A stretch of 64,000 nt of DNA from Wocania arenilitoris (GTDB lineage Bacteria; Bacteroidota; Bacteroidia; Flavobacteriales; Flavobacteriaceae). Positions 17,823 through 27,410 of the stretch are shown in pieces; the first letter of the stretch is position 1, and each line of letters begins with the position of its first letter. The translations under genes and the position numbers were made by a program. The stretch is from positions 124,001-188,000 of the forward strand of contig NZ_JAKKDU010000005.1 of NCBI RefSeq assembly GCF_021728535.1, given 5' to 3'. A model generated the notes under the pieces. The model saw nothing but the letters and a program-made list of their open reading frames with translations. It searched no databases and had not been told where the DNA came from.

Positions 17823-19463
17823 TTGAAACCTTTAATAATACGAATTATTTTTTTATTTATATCAAGCAGTGTATTTGCTCAATTATGGATTGTTGATCCT
17901 TTAGAGCCTGTTTATCCAGATAAAAATGAGTTAAAGAGATATTCTACAAAATTAGAAGCTGATATAGCAGAAGAAGGAATTGCTGAAGCTCATGTGATTT
18001 TAAAATTACCAATAGGTAAGTTGTTTACTATTACAGCATCAACAAACGGAAAACCTTTAAAAAATGTATGGAGCGCGTTAATCGATGTTCCAGTTGAACA
18101 AAATACTGGCTTAGATAGTCGTACCGAACAATACATTGATAAAATTAATCCCTATGTAATTAGGAGAGCCCCTTTTAGGATTTTTGAAGTTATTAAACCG
18201 CTTAAAAAGGAAACGCTAAAAGTAACAACCACTTATACTGCATTACGTTTGGCAATTCCTTCTTCAAACCTAAATAAAAAAACAAACAAGATTGAATTAG
18301 TTATTAAAACAGACGTTTTAGAATATAGAGGGACTTTTGTTGTTAAAGTACATCAAGTAAAGCTTCCAAAGCTTTCAAAGAGTAAATTCTTTTATACAAA
18401 TTGGTTTAATTTAACTAAAATGGAGAACCAGCATAATATTAAGCGTTGGTCTAACGATTGGTTTATTATGCTAAATAAGTATGCAAAACTTATGGCTCAC
18501 GGTAGGCAAAATTCTATAAGCTTACCTAACGAACTTTTTAAATATGAAGGTGGAGAACTGTATTTAGAAAATGAAAAAATGTTACGTTTTATAAACGTGT
18601 TTAGGGAAAATGGGTTTAAATATTTTGAATCTCCACACTTAATGAATAGAGGTGAAAATGATGATTGGGGAGACCCAGAACTTAAAGTAGCTTTAACAAA
18701 AAGACGCTATTATAAAGAGAAGGGTAAAAAAGATATTACTATTTTAATGACGCAAATTTACAATTTTGTTAAGGCAAATAATTTAGAAAACAATTGGTTA
18801 CAGCACATTTCTGATGAGCCAACTCAAGTTAATGCAAAATGTTATAAAGACGTAGCAAAACAAGTAAAAAGTATTTTTCCTGAAATTAAAATTATGGAAG
18901 CTACTAACGACAGAGATGGTCTTGCAGGAGCCGTTGATATTTGGTGTCCGTTAATAAACGATTTTCAAGAAAATGAATCGTTTTTTAGAGAAAGAGAAAA
19001 ACATGGCGAAAAAGTTTTAGTTTATACTTGCTTAATTCCCGGGGGCAAGTGGTTAAATAGAACTTTAGATATGGAAAAGCTGCGTCAGGTTTACTTTGGT
19101 TGGGGAGCAGCTTATTATAATACAAATGGGTATTTGCATTGGGGTTTAAATCAGTATTATTCAGACCCATTTAATCAAAGTGTAGTACATCATCCAGCCC
19201 CAGGATCTGGAGTTAGTAACTTTTTGCCAGCAGGAGACACTCATATTGTTTATCCTGGAAAAGAGGGACCGCTATCGTCTATTCGTTTTGAAGCACATCG
19301 TATTGGGATTGAAGATTATGAGTTATTACAAAAGTTAAATAAAATAAATAAAAATAAATATACAAAGCTTGTAAACACCCTATTTAAAAGTTATACTGAT
19401 TATAATTTGTCTGTTGAAGATTACAGAAAAACTAAGAAAAAATTATTAAAAGCATTATTATGA
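17823..19463 (+). CDS. GH123-like (DUF4091) secreted glycosidase
   Basis: A 546-residue exported protein. It has a signal peptide (SSVFAQ), an N-terminal beta-sandwich (about 25-180) and a TIM barrel of the DUF4091/GH123 type. The catalytic Asp-Glu pair expected for substrate-assisted hydrolysis is present as Asp331-Glu332 in HISDEP. The later YLHWGLNQY and EAHRIGIEDYELL segments are typical of the family. GH123 enzymes remove beta-linked GalNAc, but DUF4091 proteins are diverse, so the substrate is tentative. The start is TTG: no ATG lies near, and the codon gives a complete signal peptide. Its last bases overlap the next gene as ATGA, implying translational coupling to a GH29 fucosidase. 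Confidence 0.72.
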   Translation: MKPLIIRIIFLFISSSVFAQLWIVDPLEPVYPDKNELKRYSTKLEADIAEEGIAEAHVILKLPIGKLFTITASTNGKPLKNVWSALIDVPVEQNTGLDSRTEQYIDKINPYVIRRAPFRIFEVIKPLKKETLKVTTTYTALRLAIPSSNLNKKTNKIELVIKTDVLEYRGTFVVKVHQVKLPKLSKSKFFYTNWFNLTKMENQHNIKRWSNDWFIMLNKYAKLMAHGRQNSISLPNELFKYEGGELYLENEKMLRFINVFRENGFKYFESPHLMNRGENDDWGDPELKVALTKRRYYKEKGKKDITILMTQIYNFVKANNLENNWLQHISDEPTQVNAKCYKDVAKQVKSIFPEIKIMEATNDRDGLAGAVDIWCPLINDFQENESFFREREKHGEKVLVYTCLIPGGKWLNRTLDMEKLRQVYFGWGAAYYNTNGYLHWGLNQYYSDPFNQSVVHHPAPGSGVSNFLPAGDTHIVYPGKEGPLSSIRFEAHRIGIEDYELLQKLNKINKNKYTKLVNTLFKSYTDYNLSVEDYRKTKKKLLKALL

Positions 19464-20932
19464 AAAAAACAACTTACCTATTACTTTTAATGAGTTTAAG
19501 TATGTTTTCGCAAGCCATTTACGAAGAAGAACGTTACGTCCCTGAAACAGATTCTTTGGTGTTAGAAAAATTAGATGAATGGCAAGGATTAAAATTTGGT
19601 TTGCTTATGCATTGGGGAGCCTATAGCCAATGGGGAATTGTTGAATCATGGTCATTGTCTCCAGAAGAATATGGTTGGTGTGAGCGAACCAAAGGAAGCA
19701 ATCCAGATAATTATTTTACCTACAAAAAAGAATATGAAGCGTTACAAACCACATTCAATCCTGTTGAATTTAATCCAGATAAATGGGCAAAAGCGGCAAA
19801 AAATGCCGGAATGAAATATGTGGTTTTTACAACAAAACATCATGATGGCTTTAGTATGTTTGATTCTAAGTATACAGATTACAAAATCACTTCACCTAAA
19901 ACACCTTTTTCATCTCATCCAAAAGCAAATATTGCAAAAGAAATATTTAGCTCCTTTAGAAATCAAGGCTTATGGGCTGGTGCTTATTTTTCAAAACCAG
20001 ACTGGCATGTTGATAGTTACTGGGATCCGTATTATCCTCCAAAAGATAGAAATGTAAATTATTCTCCAGCTGAAAATCCAGAAAAGTGGAATCAATTTAT
20101 TGAGTTTACACACAATCAAATCATGGAGTTAATGACAGATTACGGGAAAATGGATATTTTATGGTTAGATGGTGGTTGGGTTTCAAAAACTCCAAAAGCT
20201 GAAATAACAGAATGGTACAAGCATACTGTTGATAATGCCGAAGAAGGCTACCTTAAACACCGCATTATAAACCAAGATATTAAAATGGATGAATTGGTTA
20301 TAAAAGCTAGAGAAAAGCAACCAGGATTAATTGTTGTAGATAGAGCAGTATATGGTAAAAACCAAAATTATTTAACGCCAGAAAATAGAGTTCCAGAAAA
20401 AACATTGCCTTACCCTTGGGAATCTTGTATAATTTCTGGCGGCGGCTGGTCGTACACACCCAATGCCAAATACATAAGTGGGAGAGAAGGTATTCATATG
20501 CTAATTGATATTGTTGCAAAAGGTGGGAATTTGTTACTTAATATAGCACCTAGCCCTGAAGGAGAGTGGCAAGAAGGAGCTTATAATTTATTGAAATCCT
20601 ATAGTAGTTGGATGAAGATTAATAGTGAATCTATATATAATACTAAACCAATTGCACCTTACAAAGAAAACAACATTTGTTTCACTCAAAATAAAAAAGG
20701 ACAAGTTTTTGCGTTGTATTTAGCTAAAGAAGGAGAAACGAAAATGCCTACTCAAATTTTAATAAATTCAATATCTCCTAAAAAAGGATCAAAAATTAAA
20801 TTATTAGGTAGCAATATTAATTTAAGATGGAAATCACTTAAAAATGGGTTTAAAATCAATATCCCAAAATCAATACAAAATAAACCACCATGTTATAATG
20901 CTTGGGTATTTAAAATTGAAGATGTAAATTAG
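19460..20932 (+). CDS. GH29 alpha-L-fucosidase
   Basis: A secreted retaining alpha-L-fucosidase of 490 residues. It has a signal peptide (MFSQA), the HWGAYSQWG strand (51-59), TKHHDGF (125-131) and the nucleophile Asp237 in ILWLDGGW. A short C-terminal beta-sandwich ends near residue 488. The start overlaps the GH123-like stop by four bases. The stop codon TAG (20930-20932) is in the same frame as the GalM gene that follows, with only 13 sense codons before GalM's first plausible start. It is the first of six GH29 domains in the window and stands apart from the cluster at 33571-42747, closer to the mannosidases. Confidence 0.93.
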   Translation: MKKTTYLLLLMSLSMFSQAIYEEERYVPETDSLVLEKLDEWQGLKFGLLMHWGAYSQWGIVESWSLSPEEYGWCERTKGSNPDNYFTYKKEYEALQTTFNPVEFNPDKWAKAAKNAGMKYVVFTTKHHDGFSMFDSKYTDYKITSPKTPFSSHPKANIAKEIFSSFRNQGLWAGAYFSKPDWHVDSYWDPYYPPKDRNVNYSPAENPEKWNQFIEFTHNQIMELMTDYGKMDILWLDGGWVSKTPKAEITEWYKHTVDNAEEGYLKHRIINQDIKMDELVIKAREKQPGLIVVDRAVYGKNQNYLTPENRVPEKTLPYPWESCIISGGGWSYTPNAKYISGREGIHMLIDIVAKGGNLLLNIAPSPEGEWQEGAYNLLKSYSSWMKINSESIYNTKPIAPYKENNICFTQNKKGQVFALYLAKEGETKMPTQILINSISPKKGSKIKLLGSNINLRWKSLKNGFKINIPKSIQNKPPCYNAWVFKIEDVN

Positions 20933-20971
20933 ACATTAACTCATTTAATAAATAAAGCAATAACAATTTTT

Positions 20972-22072
20972 GTGCTAGTTATCATTTTAACTACGCCATG
21001 TAAAAAGAAACCGTCAATGATAAAATTAATTAAAAACGAAAACTTTAAAACGAAAATAAAAGGTAAGCAGGTAGATTTATATACTCTAAAAAATGATAAC
21101 GGTATAACTGCCCAAATCACTAATTATGGTGGACGAGTTGTAAGTTTATGGGTTCCAGATAAGCAGGGAGATTATCAAGATATTGTTTTAGGTTATAAAA
21201 CTATTGATGGTTATTTGAATTCTAACGAAATTTATTTTGGAGCTTTAATTGGAAGATATGGCAACCGTATTGCAAAAGGAAAATTTGTATTAAATAATAG
21301 TGTTTATAAATTGGCAACCAATAATGATGCTAACCATTTACATGGAGGCGTTAATGGATTTAACAATATAGTTTGGGGTGCAAAACAAATATCTGACTCT
21401 AAATTGGAACTAACATATTTATCCAAAGATGGCGAAGAAGGTTATCCAGGTAACTTAAATGTAAAAGTTATTTACAAGTTAACAAACAATAACGAATTAC
21501 AAATAGAATACATAGCCACTACAGATAAGGCAACACCTGTAAACCTAACACACCATTCCTATTTTAATTTACTTGGTGCGGGAAAGGGTAGTATAAATAA
21601 TCACCTTTTGCAAATAAAAGCTTCTCGTTTTACACCAATTAATGATGTTTTAATTCCAACAGGAGAGTTAAAAGATGTAAAAAACACACCATTTGATTTT
21701 ACAAAACCTACTAAAATTGCTAAGCATATAAATGATGAAGTAGATCAAATAAAATATGGATTTGGTTACGACCATAATTTTGTATTAGATGGAACGGGTT
21801 TGAGACTTGTAGCAAAGGTAGAAGAACCAATATCTGGAAGAATACTAGAAGTGATTACTAACGAACCAGGAATGCAATTTTATAGTGGCAATTTTTTAAA
21901 TGGCAAAGATGTTGGAAAAGAAAATTTACCGTATAAATACAGAGAAGCATTTTGTTTAGAAACTCAACATTTTCCAAATAGTCCAAATCAATTAAATTTT
22001 CCATCAACTATTTTAAAGCCTAGAAATACATACCAATCAACATGTATTTATAAATTTTCAATAAAAGAATAA
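20972..22072 (+). CDS. galM: Aldose 1-epimerase (galactose mutarotase), start uncertain
   Basis: Interconverts alpha and beta anomers of hexoses released by the glycosidases. Family landmarks are present: HLHGG, the HHSYFNL histidine segment and the ETQHFPNSPN region with the catalytic glutamate. The start is unclear. GTG 20972 gives only nine residues before a lipoprotein-like cysteine (TTPCKK), too short for a signal. The frame is open further upstream, and codons from 20948 (ATA) encode a convincing lipoprotein n-region and h-region without a standard start. ATG 21017 would give a cytoplasmic enzyme starting MIKLIK. Many Bacteroidota GalM proteins are exported, so ATG may have mutated to ATA. 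GalM is in frame with the fucosidase upstream. Confidence 0.9.
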   Translation: MLVIILTTPCKKKPSMIKLIKNENFKTKIKGKQVDLYTLKNDNGITAQITNYGGRVVSLWVPDKQGDYQDIVLGYKTIDGYLNSNEIYFGALIGRYGNRIAKGKFVLNNSVYKLATNNDANHLHGGVNGFNNIVWGAKQISDSKLELTYLSKDGEEGYPGNLNVKVIYKLTNNNELQIEYIATTDKATPVNLTHHSYFNLLGAGKGSINNHLLQIKASRFTPINDVLIPTGELKDVKNTPFDFTKPTKIAKHINDEVDQIKYGFGYDHNFVLDGTGLRLVAKVEEPISGRILEVITNEPGMQFYSGNFLNGKDVGKENLPYKYREAFCLETQHFPNSPNQLNFPSTILKPRNTYQSTCIYKFSIKE

Positions 22073-22076
22073 ACAT

Positions 22077-24320
22077 ATGATAAAAAGTAAACATAAGCGC
22101 AATTATTTAGTTGTAATTGGCACAGTTTTAATTACCATATACAGTTATTCACAAAAACCAGTTGATTTTGTAAATCCATTTATAGGAACATCAAATTATG
22201 GAGCTACAAATCCTGGAGCTATTGCACCAAGAGGAATGGCTAGTGTGTCGCCATTTAATGTTGCTGGACCACAAAATTTACCTTTAGAAAAAGATAGCAG
22301 GTGGTTGTCTAATCCGTACGTTAATGAAAATATTTTTTTAACAGGCTTTTCACATGTTAATTTAAGTGGTGTTGGTTGTCCAGATTTGGGTGTTATTTTA
22401 ACGATGCCTACAACTGGCGAGCTTAAAACAAATCATTTAGAGTATGGTTCAACTTATAATTATGAGCTTGCAAAACCAGGGTATTATAGTGTTCAACTTT
22501 CAAAATATAAAATAAAAACTGAAGTTACGGCAACTACAAGAGTTGGAGTTAGTAAATACTATTTTCCTAAAGGACAATCTAATATTTTAATCAATTTAGG
22601 TTTAGGTTTAACTAATGAGGAAGGCGCAACAGTAAAAGTAGTATCGCCTACTGAAATTGAAGGCATACGTAATGTTGGCTCGTTTTGTTATTATAAGCCA
22701 GAAGAATCTTATCCAGTATATTTTGTGGTAAAGTTTAGTAAACCAGCAGATGATTTTGGAGTTTGGAAAAAAACTAGAAAATATGATGGAATAGAAGCTC
22801 AATGGATGCCTTATAATGGAAATACGCGTTTGTATAAAAACTACAGAAAAGAAATTATTGGCGATAGTATAGGTAGCTATTTTACTTATTATTTTGATAA
22901 ACCTACTCAAGTTGAGGTTAAAGTTGGTGTATCTTATGTAAGTATAGAAAATGCACGTGAGAATCTCGATAAAGAAACCCAAGATTTATCGTTTGATGCT
23001 ATTTATAGAAATACAGCTTCAAAATGGAACGATTTATTATCTAAAATTGAAGTAGAAGGTGGTACAAAAGACGATAAAATTATTTTTTACACAGCACTCT
23101 ATCACACCTTAATTCACCCAAATACCTTAAACGATGTTAATGGCGAATACCCAACTATGGCAAAACGAGAAACTGCTAAAACTAATGGTACGCGGTTTAC
23201 GGTATTTTCATTCTGGGATACGTATAGAAATTTACATGCGCTAATGTCGTTGGTGTACCCGAAGCAACAATCAGATATGGTAAAAAGTATGCTAAATATT
23301 TATGATGAAAGCGGTTGGTTGCCAAAATGGGAGCTCAATGCAACAGAAACTACAACTATGGTTGGCGATCCTGCAGGTATTGTTTTAGCAGATACTTATT
23401 TGCGTGGTATTCAGGATTTTGATATTGAAAAAGCTTATGAAGCCATGAGAAAAAGCGCTACTCAGTTAGAAAACAATCCACTTAGACCAGGAATTAAAGA
23501 TTATATTAAAAAAGGATATTTAACTACAAAAACCACAAAAAGTGGTTCGGTTTCAACCACTCAAGAATATAATATTTCTGATTTTGCTATTGCACAATTA
23601 GCTACAGCATTAGGTAAAAAAAATGATTCTAAACTATTTTATAAACGGTCAATATCCTATAGAAAACTATTTGATAGAGAATTTAATCTATTACGCCCCA
23701 AAAATGATGATGGTTCATGGCATAGTCCCTTTAACCCAAATAAAGGAGCAAATTTTGAAAAGAATTTAGGTTTTATAGAAGGCAACTCGTGGCAATACAC
23801 ATTTATGGTTACCCATGATGCTAGAGTTTTAATAAAATTAATGGGTGGCACAACAAAGTATGTTAATAAATTAGATGAGGTTTTTGAAAAAAAGCAATAC
23901 GACATGGCTAACGAACCAGATATTGCATATCCGTATTTGTATAACTACGCCAAAGGTTATGAGTGGAAAACGCAACAGCGTGTTACTAGTTTAATTAATA
24001 AATATTTTACCAATAATCCAGCTGGATTGCCAGGAAATGATGATACAGGAACCATGTCTGCTTGGTTAATTTATAGCATGATGGGTATTTATCCAATATC
24101 CCCTGCTGAGCCTGTTTACACGATTACAGCACCAAGATTTGATAAAATAACTATCCATTTAGATAATCGCTACTATTTAAAAGACAAGTTGGTTATTGAA
24201 AAAAAAGGAACGGGAAATTTAGAATCATTTACAATTAATGGTAAAGCTAAGAAATCTTTTTTTATTAATCATAGTACTCTTACTAATGCTTCAAAAATTC
24301 AGTTTAATTTAAAAGAATAA
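22077..24320 (+). CDS. GH92 alpha-mannosidase, secreted (third of three)
   Basis: A 747-residue GH92 enzyme with a type I signal peptide (IYSYSQ) rather than a lipoprotein signal, so it is probably periplasmic and soluble, unlike the two other copies. The signature opens DFVNPFIGTSNYG and the catalytic C-terminal segment is PGNDDTGTMSAW (652-663). Cellular location and sequence both differ from the other copies, which is consistent with outer-surface trimming by the lipoproteins and further trimming of imported pieces here. It starts four bases after GalM and ends four bases before the GH163 gene. Confidence 0.94.
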   Translation: MIKSKHKRNYLVVIGTVLITIYSYSQKPVDFVNPFIGTSNYGATNPGAIAPRGMASVSPFNVAGPQNLPLEKDSRWLSNPYVNENIFLTGFSHVNLSGVGCPDLGVILTMPTTGELKTNHLEYGSTYNYELAKPGYYSVQLSKYKIKTEVTATTRVGVSKYYFPKGQSNILINLGLGLTNEEGATVKVVSPTEIEGIRNVGSFCYYKPEESYPVYFVVKFSKPADDFGVWKKTRKYDGIEAQWMPYNGNTRLYKNYRKEIIGDSIGSYFTYYFDKPTQVEVKVGVSYVSIENARENLDKETQDLSFDAIYRNTASKWNDLLSKIEVEGGTKDDKIIFYTALYHTLIHPNTLNDVNGEYPTMAKRETAKTNGTRFTVFSFWDTYRNLHALMSLVYPKQQSDMVKSMLNIYDESGWLPKWELNATETTTMVGDPAGIVLADTYLRGIQDFDIEKAYEAMRKSATQLENNPLRPGIKDYIKKGYLTTKTTKSGSVSTTQEYNISDFAIAQLATALGKKNDSKLFYKRSISYRKLFDREFNLLRPKNDDGSWHSPFNPNKGANFEKNLGFIEGNSWQYTFMVTHDARVLIKLMGGTTKYVNKLDEVFEKKQYDMANEPDIAYPYLYNYAKGYEWKTQQRVTSLINKYFTNNPAGLPGNDDTGTMSAWLIYSMMGIYPISPAEPVYTITAPRFDKITIHLDNRYYLKDKLVIEKKGTGNLESFTINGKAKKSFFINHSTLTNASKIQFNLKE

Positions 24321-24324
24321 TTTT

Positions 24325-26544
24325 TTGTATAAACCAATTAAATACCAAATATTAAAAAGCTTTAAATATCTATTGATTTTGGTATTTATAACATCTTGCG
24401 ATGACAAAAACATGACTTTAGTTTGTAATGCAAACACGAATTACGAAATTGTTTTTTTAGGAAATGCTACAAAGCATGAGTATCAATCAGCAGAAACACT
24501 TCAAAAATATATCCAAAAAATAAGTAATGTAAAACTAGATTTAGTTGATGAAAGTTCACAAACAAAGAAGCACAAAATATACGTTGGTAATGTATTAAAT
24601 GAAAAGTTAAAAAAACATCAAATTAAGATAAAAACAGATAACAATCATTTAATTATTTCAGGTGGTTCAGATGAAGCTACAAGAAATGCGGTTTACGAGT
24701 TTCTTGAATTATATTTAGGTTGTAAATGGTATGCTCCAAATGTTGAAGATGTACCTAGCTTAAAATCTATTAAAATCCCATTAAATATTGATTATACTCA
24801 TAACCCTGAAATAAAAACGCGTACTGTTCACTCTAGATTGTTTTATGAAGATATTAACTTTGCCAATAAGCACAAGGTAACTTATAAGTCATTTCCGTTT
24901 TATGTGCCTAAAGCTAGAGTACATACCTTTCATGTATTTATTCCAGAAGAAAAATTTTACAAATCAAACCCAGAATATTTTGCGCTTCGTGGTAATAAAC
25001 GCTTGCCAACCCAATTATGCTTAACCAATAAAACGGTTTTAGAAATAGTAAAAGATTCGGTGCGAAGTTTGTTTGAAAACAATCCTGAGACTTCAGTTTT
25101 ATCTGTTAGTAGTAACGATAACACACAATATTGTACTTGCAATGATTGTAAAAAAATAGATGAAGAAGAAGATAGTCATGCAGGAACCATGATTCGTTTT
25201 GTAAACGAGGTAGCAAAATCTTTTCCAGATAAAACCATTTCAACTTTAGCCTATCAATACACCAGAAAACCTTGCAAAACAAAACCTTTAAAAAACGTAT
25301 TAATTACGTTATGCTCAATAGAATGTAATAGAAGCGCACCCATTACGGAAAAATGTACAGCTTTCGCAGATGATATAAAAGGTTGGAGGGCATTAACAGA
25401 TAATATTAGAATTTGGGATTACACCACGCAATTTACCAACTTTTTAGCACCGTTTCCTAATTTTAATACACTACAACCCAATATTCAATTTTTTAGAGAC
25501 CATAATACTAAATGGGTTTTTGAGCAACACAGTAGCAACCCAAGTGAGTTGTTTGAATTACGCTCTTATTTAATGGCTAAATTACTTTGGAATCCTGATG
25601 CTAATGTAGATGAAATTATTACAGAATTTACTAATGGTTACTACCATGAAGCAGGCAGTTATGTGAAATCTTATATTGATAAAATTCATGAAGAATTAAA
25701 AAAGCATCCTGATTTTTTCTTGTTTTTATATGGGGATCCTTCTCAAGCTTTTAACTCTTATTTAAGTCCAGATTTATTAAAACACTATGTAAAGCTTTTT
25801 GATGATGCAGAAAAAGCTGTTGCAAACAAACCTGAAGTTTTAAAACGTGTTAAAGTGGCACGATTAAGTATAGACTATGCCGTTTTGGAAGCCTGTAGAA
25901 AAAGTATCTCTAATGATTTTACAATTACTAAAAACACTAAAACTTTAGTTGAAAATTTTATGTCTGTTTGTAAAGAAGCAAATATTACTTTAATGAACGA
26001 AATGAGATTTACAGTTAAAGATTATGGCAATGCGTATTTAAAATCCATTCAAATGGCTTTACAACCAAATATAGCCTCTGGCAAAAAAGTAACCTTATTA
26101 ACAAAACCAAAAAAATATGCTGGCGAAAACCCGCAAACTTTAACTGATGGTGCTTTAGGCGGTAGTAACTTTTATTCAAACTGGTTAGGTTTTGAAGGCA
26201 ATCATTTAGAAGCTGTTATAGATTTGGAAGCTAAAAAAGATGTAAAATCTATTTCTACTGCATTTTTACAAGTCACCAATCATATTGTTTTCTTCCCTAA
26301 ACAAGTAACTTATTATGGTTCGGTTGATGGGAAAAGCTATTTAAAATTGGGTACAATTACAAATCAACATCCATTAAGTAAAACGAGTAAAATAAACGAC
26401 ATTCAGTATTTTAATTTAAGTATAAAAACATCACAATTACGTTTTATAAAAATAAAAGCAGAAAACTTAAAAGAAGCACCATATTGGCATCATGCTGCAG
26501 GTTTACCATCTTGGGTTTTTGCAGACGAAGTTATTATAAATTAA
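24325..26544 (+). CDS. GH163 (DUF4838) endo-beta-N-acetylglucosaminidase lipoprotein
   Basis: A 739-residue lipoprotein (Cys25, FITSC). It has an N-terminal alpha/beta domain like that of GH20 and GH67 enzymes (about 40-150), a DUF4838 catalytic region (about 190-450), a helical part, and a discoidin-like C-terminal module ending SWVFADEVIIN. DUF4838 became family GH163 after Bacteroides thetaiotaomicron BT1044 was shown to cut the chitobiose core of complex N-glycans. The PNGase F gene downstream and the mannosidases upstream agree with that activity. The start is TTG; no ATG would preserve the lipoprotein signal. The C-terminal module resembles those of GH20 and the DUF2231 cytochrome protein, suggesting that these proteins are targeted to the same surface glycan. 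Confidence 0.82.
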   Translation: MYKPIKYQILKSFKYLLILVFITSCDDKNMTLVCNANTNYEIVFLGNATKHEYQSAETLQKYIQKISNVKLDLVDESSQTKKHKIYVGNVLNEKLKKHQIKIKTDNNHLIISGGSDEATRNAVYEFLELYLGCKWYAPNVEDVPSLKSIKIPLNIDYTHNPEIKTRTVHSRLFYEDINFANKHKVTYKSFPFYVPKARVHTFHVFIPEEKFYKSNPEYFALRGNKRLPTQLCLTNKTVLEIVKDSVRSLFENNPETSVLSVSSNDNTQYCTCNDCKKIDEEEDSHAGTMIRFVNEVAKSFPDKTISTLAYQYTRKPCKTKPLKNVLITLCSIECNRSAPITEKCTAFADDIKGWRALTDNIRIWDYTTQFTNFLAPFPNFNTLQPNIQFFRDHNTKWVFEQHSSNPSELFELRSYLMAKLLWNPDANVDEIITEFTNGYYHEAGSYVKSYIDKIHEELKKHPDFFLFLYGDPSQAFNSYLSPDLLKHYVKLFDDAEKAVANKPEVLKRVKVARLSIDYAVLEACRKSISNDFTITKNTKTLVENFMSVCKEANITLMNEMRFTVKDYGNAYLKSIQMALQPNIASGKKVTLLTKPKKYAGENPQTLTDGALGGSNFYSNWLGFEGNHLEAVIDLEAKKDVKSISTAFLQVTNHIVFFPKQVTYYGSVDGKSYLKLGTITNQHPLSKTSKINDIQYFNLSIKTSQLRFIKIKAENLKEAPYWHHAAGLPSWVFADEVIIN

Positions 26545-26549
26545 TAATT

Positions 26550-27392
26550 ATGATTTTAAAAAAAATAATACCAATCATTGCATTTTGTTTTTTTCAGACA
26601 GTAATAGCGCAGTCATATAAAGTTATGACTTATAACATTAGGTACGATAATGTTAACGATGGTGAAAACCAATGGTCTAATAGAAAAGGGTTTTTAAGCA
26701 ATCAAATTACATATAACAATCCAGATATTTTCGGAATTCAAGAAGGTTTACACCATCAAGTTCAATATTTAGACAGTACTTTTGTAAATTATAATTACAT
26801 AGGTGTAGCACGAGATGATGGAAAAACAAAAGGAGAATACAGTGCCATTTTTTATAATAAAGAAAAATTTGATGTTTTAAAACAAGGCACCTTTTGGTTA
26901 AGTGAAACACCAAATAAAATCTCAGTGGGTTGGGATGCCGCAATGGAGCGTATTTGTACTTTCGGATGGTTTAAAGACAAAATAACAAAACAACAATTTT
27001 TAGTTTTCAACACGCATTTTGATCATATAGGAAAAGAAGCAAGAGTAGAAAGTGCAGCGTTAATTCTTAATAAAATAGAAGAATTTAACACTAAAAGTTT
27101 ACCAGTAGTAGTCATGGGAGATTTTAATTTAAAGCCAGAAGAAGCGCCAATAAAATTACTATCAAAATCTTTGAATGATACTAAAAAAGTGAGTGAATTA
27201 AAACCTTTCGGGCCAACAGGAACTTTTAATGGTTTTAAATTTAACAAACCTGTTGCTAATAGAATAGATTATATTTTTACAAGTAAAAAGAATATATCTG
27301 TTAAAAAATATGCAGTATTAAGTGATTCTAAAGATTGTAAATATCCTTCAGATCATTTACCAGTTGTTGTTGATGTTATATTTATAGATTAA
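26550..27392 (+). CDS. Secreted endonuclease/exonuclease/phosphatase-family protein
   Basis: A 280-residue exported protein of the EEP superfamily. The frame is open further upstream, but ATG 26550 is chosen because it gives a clear signal peptide ending IAQ and leaves five bases after GH163. Metal and catalytic landmarks are MTYNIRYDN, FGIQEG, VMGDFNL and the terminal SDHLPV. EEP proteins of this secreted Bacteroidota type are common in carbohydrate loci and are more likely phosphodiesterases or phosphatases than nucleases. Here it might act on phosphorylated or phosphodiester-linked glycan substituents. That role is an inference from position only. Confidence 0.8.
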   Translation: MILKKIIPIIAFCFFQTVIAQSYKVMTYNIRYDNVNDGENQWSNRKGFLSNQITYNNPDIFGIQEGLHHQVQYLDSTFVNYNYIGVARDDGKTKGEYSAIFYNKEKFDVLKQGTFWLSETPNKISVGWDAAMERICTFGWFKDKITKQQFLVFNTHFDHIGKEARVESAALILNKIEEFNTKSLPVVVMGDFNLKPEEAPIKLLSKSLNDTKKVSELKPFGPTGTFNGFKFNKPVANRIDYIFTSKKNISVKKYAVLSDSKDCKYPSDHLPVVVDVIFID

Positions 27393-27410
27393 TAAAATGG
27401 TTTAAATAAA

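Noticed and set aside
19596-20057. Two plus-strand frames in another phase inside the GH29 gene at 19460
   Set aside because: The GH29 frame is complete with signal peptide and catalytic Asp; the alternative frames carry no recognisable domain.
22608-22982. 124-residue minus-strand frame inside the third GH92 gene
   Set aside because: It lies within an intact GH92 coding region and its product has the biased composition of antisense translation.
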